From: Nonlabens sp.
GTDB taxonomy: Bacteria; Bacteroidota; Bacteroidia; Flavobacteriales; Flavobacteriaceae
Reading direction: 5' to 3'
NCBI GenBank assembly: GCA_030731685.1
Contig: JANQTO010000201.1
Span: forward strand, 722 to 18,602
DNA: 17,881 nt
Part shown: positions 8,370 to 14,251 of the stretch, piece after piece
How positions within the stretch are numbered: the first letter of the stretch is position 1
Layout of the letters: the number at the start of each line of letters is the position of its first letter
Position numbers and translations under genes: made by a program
Notes under the pieces: generated by a model
The model's database searches: none
What the model was told of the DNA's origin: nothing
The model's input: only the letters and a program-made list of their open reading frames with translations

Positions 8370-11300
8370 TATTTAGGGATGCCTATGTAAGCGTTAGTTT
8401 CTAACTTTATAAATGGGAACGTGCCACCATCTGTTTTTTGCAATATATTGAACGCGGTATTTGCGCTTCTGTTACCTGTTATTTTTTCAGCTAAGGACTC
8501 ATTAGGTAAACCATTTACAAAGCAATTGCTCATATTAGTACTTAGAATATTAATTTGTGTATCCATAAGTAACTGAAACTCAAAATTTTTCTTGCGTTGA
8601 GGTCTCACAGCTTCTTGCAAAAAGTTATAATCTACCCAAACTAACTTTTTATTACTGTCATAATAAGATATAATCAACTGAGGAACAGTCAGTTCTTGCG
8701 TGCCAGAATTAAACAGCTGCCCTTTAATTAGACCCTTGTTTATAGATAGGTTACTTATAGCTATACCTTTATATAAATCAGTATTTGCAACATTTCCAGC
8801 TGCTTGAATATTAAATACCGCAGGTTTATTTTTAAAATTCACAGGTGTATACTCATCTGGATTAAAAGATTTAGGAATGGAATCGTTTGTGTTGTTCCAT
8901 GCGATGCCTTCAAAACTAATTTTAAAACTACTTATTTCTTTTGGCATTAATTTGTGCTTCACCACAAACTTTGAATTGTAACTAGCTAGTTGCACATTAT
9001 TCTCATCATATAATGTTCCTTTCAAGACCACATCTGCTGGGACGTTATCTATGTTTTGTACCTCGCCTATTATGAAGTAGTGATTTTTGTTTTCAACAAG
9101 TCTCGCGTTTAATATTTCTAGAGATGGTTGTTTGAGTATATCTTCATGATATGTTTGTTCAGTGCTTATGCGTCTTCTTCCTTGATTATAAAATACAGTT
9201 TTATTTTCTGTAAACAACTGGTTAGGAGGTAGGTCTGTCTCTATAGCCTCAGGCTCTATAAACCACTTATCATCTTGTTTAATCGCAATTAGGTATTCTG
9301 TTTTCTGTATTTTTTCTAAAGGTGTAATCCATTTTGTTTCTACTCGTAATCTAGCGGTATTTTGGGTTTGTTTAAGAACGGTAGTTTCGATATTGTCCAA
9401 CTTTGCATAAGAACTAAGTAACCCGTCAGTGACAGATATTTGCAACATGTACTGGTTTAATTCTAAACCACTTTTAGGGTTTAAATAAAGGTATGCCTTC
9501 TCAAATTCTTTAAAGTCTATGGCATCGTAATAAGCCAGGACAACATTTTCTGGGGTGCGTTGCGTGGTGTTTTTTAAGTAAAAAGTGTACATTCCATAAC
9601 AGGTCACTATAAATAATAATAGGGCCCAAATGTGAATGGTGTGCAACAGTTTACTTTTAAAAGGCGTGTAAGCATCTATATTCCTTAAGTAAGCTGGCAT
9701 TTTTCGTATTTTGTACTTAAGCATTCTAGTAAGTAACAATTGGATATTTAATAGAAATGCAATAATCACAGTAAGTACAGGGATTATTCCCCATAGAATT
9801 TTTTGCCATTGAGGAACATCTACTAATGGTAAGATGTTAGATAACGGTGGTACATTCATTTTTTCCCATACCATAATACCATTCTCTAATTGTTCTAGTC
9901 GCTGCCATCCACAGAAATAGAGCATAGGGTCATAGAACTTATCATTCGAGAATATATACTTCAAGTTATACTTCTCAGGTACGGTTAAGAATTGCTGTAA
10001 AGAACCTATGCCTTCCACACCTTTAAATTTAGAGTTCTCTAACCGTTCTATAGGTCTGGTAGTAAGTTCAGGTAACCTTCTAGCAGAATGATAATTACCG
10101 TCTACAGATAGCGCACTTGTTTGAGCTGCTAGCCATGCCATTTGATCTCCAAAGCCCAGTGTAAGATATCTCCAATGATCATGCTGGTCCTGATTTAAGA
10201 AGTTAACTATAGGTAGCATTTTGATTGTAGCAGGTTGCGACGGTCTAAAATACCCTAAGGTCATGGTAAAGATGGTCATAAACACAAACAGACCTGCCAG
10301 TACAGCTCCCGTAAGTCTATGGTACATGGCTCCTAGCTTTCCTTGTATTAATTCCCTTATATCTCCATGCATGAATCTATAGGCAAATTCTCCTAGCAAA
10401 GGAATGGACATGATAGAAGCCCATAATGTAAAACGGTCTAGCGTTAATATATTAAAAGCATTTTCACCCAGAACTATCTTAGGAATAGGAGTAGTGCCAC
10501 CGGTGCCTAGCACCGTTAAAATGGTAATAGATATCCCAAAAAATAAAAATCGTTTACTGTAATACCTGAAAAATATATACGGTAGTATAACGAGTAAAAT
10601 ACCCCAAGGAATTAAGAAAAACACAAGTCCGGACGAAGTGACTTCAAGAAAATTATCCCTAGACCCATGTGGTATGGGTACCTGAGTGATGGGATTGTTT
10701 TTGGTATTAATCCAATAAGGTAAAATACAACCTACGATAATTACTAATGAAGAAAACCCGAATCCTACTATACGCTTGAATAATTTCAGAAAGGAATTGA
10801 AAAAGATGCCAAATCTTACTTCCTTAAAACTACTAACCTGCGCCCGAGCGTGATCCATAATGACCATGCCTATTAATGGGAATATAAAAAAAATCATCCC
10901 AAATATAGGTGTCACGTGATGTGATGTCACCGTGACAGCAATTAAAGAAAGAGAAGTGAAGTAATATCTATAAGCACCTGTTTTAAGCCATAAGTAAATC
11001 TCAGGTAAAGAATGCATTAATACTGATATACCTATGATACTAGGTAACTGGCCGAAAACGTGGAGCGTTTCTACAAAAGAAGATGAGAAAACAGCTAGTA
11101 AAGCAGCATACCCGGCAGCCTTGCGACTGGCAGTTATTAATAATGAAAAACGGTAAACACCCGTAATAAATAGGATGATAGCAATTAAAGCAACCGTAAA
11201 CAAACCAAATTTTAAACCTCCTACATAACTCAATAAAGCGATACACTGATGTACTAATGGTGGATAGCTCATCACCGTAAAGCCGGTGTACCACTTATAA

Positions 11301-11506
11301 TTCCATGGTTCAAACCAGCTGGTAGCATAATGCTCTGCAAAAAACAAATGTATTAAAGCATCATAAGTAGACTCGAGTGTAAAAAAAATCGCGCTACCAT
11401 GAAACGCAATCCCTATAACTAGGGCTGCGATTAAAAGTTTATTTGTTTTTTGTTTCAACTTCAAAGTACTCCTTTTAAGGATGTGATAAAGATATGACAA
11501 CCGCAA
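8369..11506 (-). CDS. Large membrane protein: GT-C-like (PTPS-related family) transferase with NTF2-like and FxLYD-like domains
   Basis: About 1045 residues. Residues ~23-420 hold roughly ten membrane helices. The first outer loop has Y-D-A-L-I-H-L-F-F-A-E-H (48-59), like GT-C glycosyltransferases and the '6-pyruvoyl-tetrahydropterin synthase related' membrane family, with Asp49 as a candidate catalytic acid. An outer soluble part (~421-565) is followed by two more helices (~570-595 and ~620-643). Then come an NTF2/DUF4878-like domain (T-P-E-N-V-V-L-A-Y-Y-D-A-I at 651-663, to ~755), an FxLYD-like domain (~796-866) and a second similar beta domain (~910-980). GT-C enzymes take sugar from polyprenyl-phosphate donors, which the divergent GT2 could supply. 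It leads the three-gene minus operon. No ATG is available near the 5' end: TTG at 11506 gives the longest form, but TTG at 11464 behind AAAAGGAG is more likely. Confidence 0.72.
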   Translation of the reverse strand: MRLSYLYHILKRSTLKLKQKTNKLLIAALVIGIAFHGSAIFFTLESTYDALIHLFFAEHYATSWFEPWNYKWYTGFTVMSYPPLVHQCIALLSYVGGLKFGLFTVALIAIILFITGVYRFSLLITASRKAAGYAALLAVFSSSFVETLHVFGQLPSIIGISVLMHSLPEIYLWLKTGAYRYYFTSLSLIAVTVTSHHVTPIFGMIFFIFPLIGMVIMDHARAQVSSFKEVRFGIFFNSFLKLFKRIVGFGFSSLVIIVGCILPYWINTKNNPITQVPIPHGSRDNFLEVTSSGLVFFLIPWGILLVILPYIFFRYYSKRFLFFGISITILTVLGTGGTTPIPKIVLGENAFNILTLDRFTLWASIMSIPLLGEFAYRFMHGDIRELIQGKLGAMYHRLTGAVLAGLFVFMTIFTMTLGYFRPSQPATIKMLPIVNFLNQDQHDHWRYLTLGFGDQMAWLAAQTSALSVDGNYHSARRLPELTTRPIERLENSKFKGVEGIGSLQQFLTVPEKYNLKYIFSNDKFYDPMLYFCGWQRLEQLENGIMVWEKMNVPPLSNILPLVDVPQWQKILWGIIPVLTVIIAFLLNIQLLLTRMLKYKIRKMPAYLRNIDAYTPFKSKLLHTIHIWALLLFIVTCYGMYTFYLKNTTQRTPENVVLAYYDAIDFKEFEKAYLYLNPKSGLELNQYMLQISVTDGLLSSYAKLDNIETTVLKQTQNTARLRVETKWITPLEKIQKTEYLIAIKQDDKWFIEPEAIETDLPPNQLFTENKTVFYNQGRRRISTEQTYHEDILKQPSLEILNARLVENKNHYFIIGEVQNIDNVPADVVLKGTLYDENNVQLASYNSKFVVKHKLMPKEISSFKISFEGIAWNNTNDSIPKSFNPDEYTPVNFKNKPAVFNIQAAGNVANTDLYKGIAISNLSINKGLIKGQLFNSGTQELTVPQLIISYYDSNKKLVWVDYNFLQEAVRPQRKKNFEFQLLMDTQINILSTNMSNCFVNGLPNESLAEKITGNRSANTAFNILQKTDGGTFPFIKLETNAYIGIPK
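11462..11476 (-). promoter_or_regulatory. Shine-Dalgarno-like site pointing to a TTG start
   Basis: On the minus strand AAAAGGAG (11476-11469) is followed by TACT and TTG at 11464-11462, with another in-frame TTG at 11458-11456. The strong site suggests the GT-C-like protein begins here with about 1031 residues rather than at 11506. The four-base spacer to the first TTG is short, and the ten-base spacer to the second is equally acceptable. Confidence 0.45.
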
Positions 11507-11542
11507 TAACCGTTCACTGGCATTGAACTACACTTAATTACT

Positions 11543-11634
11543 ATTCGTCGACACTTCCTTTGTGACCAGCGAAAACAGCCGATTTGAGGTCTCTTGTGCC
11601 GGTAAATTTGTGTCATAATTAAACAACTATTATT
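11543..11634 (+). promoter_or_regulatory. Promoter region C of the GT2 gene, with shared upstream motif
   Basis: ATTCGTCGACACTT begins at 11543. A perfect -7 box TAAATTTG is at 11603-11610 with its TTTG 64 bases after the motif start, and a TTTG 16 bases upstream of the -7 box (11583-11586) is a possible -33 element. The leader ATAATTAAACAAC follows, with ATG 24 bases after TTTG, as in promoter B. A second ACACTT (11530-11535) lies exactly 21 bases upstream of the one in the motif (11551-11556). The region is shared with the divergent GT-C-like operon. Confidence 0.65.
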
Positions 11635-12465
11635 ATGAAAACTGGAATTATCATACCTTGTTACAACGAAGCAAACAGATTAGATGTAAACGCATTTAAT
11701 GAATTTATTCAATCCCATGACAACTACCATCTATGTTTTGTAAATGACGGTAGTAAAGATCATACACTAGAGGTTTTAAATAAAATCCAAAGAGAAGCGT
11801 CGTCTCAAGTGAGCATTGTAGATGTAAAGAAAAATGCAGGTAAAGCTGCTGCTGTGCGCTCTGGAGCTCGCTACTTATATAATCGTACCGATATAGATTA
11901 TATAGGTTTCATAGATGCAGATTTATCTACCGACTTTAAAGACTTTAAAAAGTTGGTAGATACACTTCAAAATAATGACGCTTTAACTATGGTTTACGGT
12001 TCAAGAGGTAAAAGTGAAGGACAGATAGAGCGTAACGTATTTAGAAAAATATTTTCTCAAATTGTAAAATTGTTCATTTTTATGATTTTAGGATTACCTA
12101 TAGAAGACACTCAATGTGGAGCTAAAGTTTTTAAAAGAGATATTATTCCTCTAGCTTATGACAAGCAATTTTTAACAAGATGGTTGTTTGATGTAGAGAT
12201 ATTTCTAAGAATGAAAAAGCATTTTGGAAAGGATATTATGAATAGAATGTACGAGCAACCACTAGAAAGATGGATTCATATGGACGACTCTAAGCTAGGT
12301 GTAAAAGACGCTATTCAAATACCGTTAATGTTGGTAAATATATGGATTGCCTATAACGTTACTTCACAGTTTGCAGTCAACACAGGAGAATATCAACTAG
12401 CCCTTAATGACGATTTTATGATTTATAATGAGCAAAACTTATGGAGCGGACGTATGGCAGCATAA
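11635..12465 (+). CDS. GT2-family glycosyltransferase, polyprenyl-phosphate sugar synthase type
   Basis: 276 residues, GT-A fold. The motifs are I-I-P-C-Y-N-E (6-12), N-D-G-S (37-40) and the metal-binding D-A-D at 94-96. D-T-Q-C-G-A-K-V-F (158-166) and W-L-F-D-V-E (183-188) are typical of dolichyl/undecaprenyl-phosphate glucosyl- or mannosyltransferases (ALG5/DPM1-like). The expected reaction is transfer of a hexose from a nucleotide sugar to undecaprenyl phosphate at the inner face of the inner membrane. It lacks the usual C-terminal membrane helix pair; one amphipathic segment (~229-241) may bind the membrane. It is divergent from the GT-C-like gene, which needs this kind of donor. The C-terminal extension (~245-276) ends S-G-R-M-A-A, degron-like. 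Its stop lies two bases from the convergent SCO gene. Confidence 0.85.
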   Translation: MKTGIIIPCYNEANRLDVNAFNEFIQSHDNYHLCFVNDGSKDHTLEVLNKIQREASSQVSIVDVKKNAGKAAAVRSGARYLYNRTDIDYIGFIDADLSTDFKDFKKLVDTLQNNDALTMVYGSRGKSEGQIERNVFRKIFSQIVKLFIFMILGLPIEDTQCGAKVFKRDIIPLAYDKQFLTRWLFDVEIFLRMKKHFGKDIMNRMYEQPLERWIHMDDSKLGVKDAIQIPLMLVNIWIAYNVTSQFAVNTGEYQLALNDDFMIYNEQNLWSGRMAA

Positions 12466-12467
12466 TT

Positions 12468-13145
12468 TTACTTTTTATAGCTAGCCTTTAAAATATATAT
12501 ATCTTCTATAAGAGCTTCTATTTCTTCTGGGTCAGTGCCGTCGTAAGAACGACCACGCAGCTGGCCTTTTTTGTCCACGAGCATAAAGTTCTCTGTATGC
12601 ACCATGCTATAGTCTTCGTCAGTAAAGCCATCTTTTACTGCCATGTATGACTTGCGTGCTAAGTCATAAATTTCTTTGCGAGGTCCAGTTACGAGATTCC
12701 AGCGTTTGCTGGTCACACCCATTCTGTAAGCATATGCTTTGAGAACCTCTGGAGTATCAACCTCTGGTGTAACGCTGTGAGACAGCAACATAATTTCTGG
12801 GTCGTCTTTAAATTCTTCTTGGAGCCTTGTCATGTTTTTAGTCATTACTGGGCAAATGGTTGGACAAGTAGTAAAGAAGAAATCTGCAACGTAAATTTTT
12901 CCTAAGTAATCTTGTTCGGTAATGGTGTCGCCGTGTTGGTTAACTAGGCTGAACGGTCCGATGTGGTGGTATTTTTTTACAAAGAGTTTACTGTCGTCTA
13001 CCAGTGTCGGGTCAAAATCGAGTGGTGACAATACTTTGAGCGTTTTCTCAGGCGTGAGCGCATATTGAAAACTAATGAGAATTGCGATGCCCAAAACTAC
13101 AAAGAAAGCAACGCGCCATTTATTTATTTTAAGAAAGGGATGCAT
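12468..13145 (-). CDS. SCO1/SenC/PrrC-family copper chaperone
   Basis: 225 residues. An N-terminal membrane helix (about 11-27) anchors a thioredoxin-like domain outside the inner membrane. The copper ligands of the family are all present: C-P-T-I-C (Cys94, Cys98) and the distant His183 in M-V-H-T-E-N-F. V-A-D-F-F-F-T-T-C-P and a C-terminal L-R-G-R-S-Y-D-G complete the family pattern. Family members deliver copper to the CuA site of cytochrome c oxidase or act as thiol reductases on it. Length is normal. It has no link to the sugar locus beyond adjacency. A -7 box lies just upstream. Confidence 0.93.
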   Translation of the reverse strand: MHPFLKINKWRVAFFVVLGIAILISFQYALTPEKTLKVLSPLDFDPTLVDDSKLFVKKYHHIGPFSLVNQHGDTITEQDYLGKIYVADFFFTTCPTICPVMTKNMTRLQEEFKDDPEIMLLSHSVTPEVDTPEVLKAYAYRMGVTSKRWNLVTGPRKEIYDLARKSYMAVKDGFTDEDYSMVHTENFMLVDKKGQLRGRSYDGTDPEEIEALIEDIYILKASYKK

Positions 13146-13161
13146 TTATGATTCTTTTATG

Positions 13162-13169
13162 CAAAATTA
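13162..13169 (-). promoter_or_regulatory. Likely -7 box of the SCO gene
   Basis: On the minus strand TAATTTTG fits TAnnTTTG exactly, 16 bases before the ATG. No good -33 TTTG is seen at the usual distance, so only the -7 element is supported. Confidence 0.45.
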
Positions 13170-13314
13170 CGGTCTTTAGCAGTAGATTAGTAGCGTTTAT
13201 TTGTATTTCCTATCACTTTTAAGCATGGTGGTATACGCAGGTAAACCTTGAGAATTTTACTAAGAAGGCGCAATGGTAAGTCGTTAGTTTAGTAAGCAAA
13301 AAAATATAGCATTT

Positions 13315-13361
13315 AAAAGACATTGAAAGGCTCGACCGCATTTTACAATTTAATGTCTTTT
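13315..13361. other. Stem-loop with U-runs on both sides, upstream of the FNT gene
   Basis: AAAAGACATT (13315-13324) and AATGTCTTTT (13352-13361) are perfect inverted repeats, extended by a G-U and two A-T pairs, around a ~21-base loop. A T-run follows on the plus strand, and on the minus strand the sequence CTTTTAAATGC then a run of Ts follows. It looks like a bidirectional terminator, yet it lies between two divergent genes, 32 bases before the FNT start codon, where no known transcript should end. Attenuation of FNT, the end of a small RNA, or an operator are the options. Confidence 0.5.
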
Positions 13362-13393
13362 TGATAGTATTAACGCGCAAGAAGTAACAACAC

Positions 13394-14230
13394 ATGGAAC
13401 AACAAGACTTAGAGCAAATCGTAGAGACTAATGGCGAATCTGAAGAAATCAAGGACCAAGATGACATTCTCATAAAGCAACTGTGTGAAGGAATAGACGC
13501 TTACAGAAAAAATAGGGTGTCTACTTTTTTGAGTAGCCTTATGGCGGGCCTTGAGGTAGGTTTTAGTTTTTTGCTCGTTGCCATCGTTTATTCCCTTTTT
13601 GCTGGTGAGGTGCCGGATAAATTTATTCCTTATCTCGCTGCCTTTGTATATCCGCTAGGTTTTATTCTGGTAGTTCTGGGTAAATCAGTGTTATTTACAG
13701 AGCAAACCTCGCTATTGTCGCTTCCCGTTTTGAGTGGTACTAAAACCGTTGGAGACCTTATGTCTCTATGGGGTATCGTCATCTTCGGCAATCTTATAGG
13801 CGGTTATGTCATAGCTGGTTTTATCGTTTGGATAGGTCCAGAACTTGGTATTATTTCACATACCGGCCTAGAAAACCTTGCTGAGCATGTAAATCATTAT
13901 TCCAGACCGGTTATTTTAGGAAGTGCGGTGCTAGCTGGTTGGTTAATGGCGCTACTCTCATGGACTATTACTTCTACAAAAGCTGCCTCAGGCAAAATCA
14001 TGATTATTTATATCATTACCTTTCTTATAGCTATGGCTGGCCTGCATCATAGTATTGTAGGCAGTATTGAAGTTTTTGCAGGGTTGCTCGTCTCAAGTAA
14101 GATAGGTTTCGTAGATTACCTAACATTCCAGTCTACGGCCCTGGTTGGTAACGCATTGGGTGGCGTTGTTTTCGTAGCTCTTTTAAAGTATGGTGCGTTC
14201 TTGGCAAACAACAGTAACAAACTTTCCTAG
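13394..14230 (+). CDS. Formate/nitrite transporter (FNT) family channel
   Basis: 278 residues. After a ~45-residue acidic cytoplasmic start come six membrane helices of the FNT fold. Family features are the G-K-S-V-L-F-T-E-Q-T segment (usually G-A-E-L-F-T-G-N), the G-L-H-H-S-I pore-histidine region and the last-helix G-N-A-L-G-G motif. The long charged N-terminus and the LFTEQT version match the YfdC-like branch, whose substrate is not settled; formate, nitrite or other small monovalent anions are candidates. Only 21 bases separate it from the M1 peptidase gene, so they probably share a transcript although the functions look unrelated. The hairpin 32 bases upstream may regulate it. Confidence 0.88.
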   Translation: MEQQDLEQIVETNGESEEIKDQDDILIKQLCEGIDAYRKNRVSTFLSSLMAGLEVGFSFLLVAIVYSLFAGEVPDKFIPYLAAFVYPLGFILVVLGKSVLFTEQTSLLSLPVLSGTKTVGDLMSLWGIVIFGNLIGGYVIAGFIVWIGPELGIISHTGLENLAEHVNHYSRPVILGSAVLAGWLMALLSWTITSTKAASGKIMIIYIITFLIAMAGLHHSIVGSIEVFAGLLVSSKIGFVDYLTFQSTALVGNALGGVVFVALLKYGAFLANNSNKLS

Positions 14231-14251
14231 GCGTGTGCAACATATAAATAC

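Noticed and set aside
11040..11294. 84-residue minus-strand ORF in the GT-C-like gene
   Set aside because: It is an alternative frame of the same strand within a continuous large gene, without its own signals.
566..12465. The locus as a classical Wzx/Wzy capsule cluster or a BcsA-type cellulose cluster
   Set aside because: No Wzy, Wza, Wzc or BcsA-like protein is present; the parts fit a TPR-porin export route better.
13219..13473. 84-residue minus-strand ORF across the SCO-FNT intergenic region
   Set aside because: It runs antisense into the FNT start and across the hairpin, is Cys/Ser-rich without a recognisable domain, and has no promoter or ribosome site.
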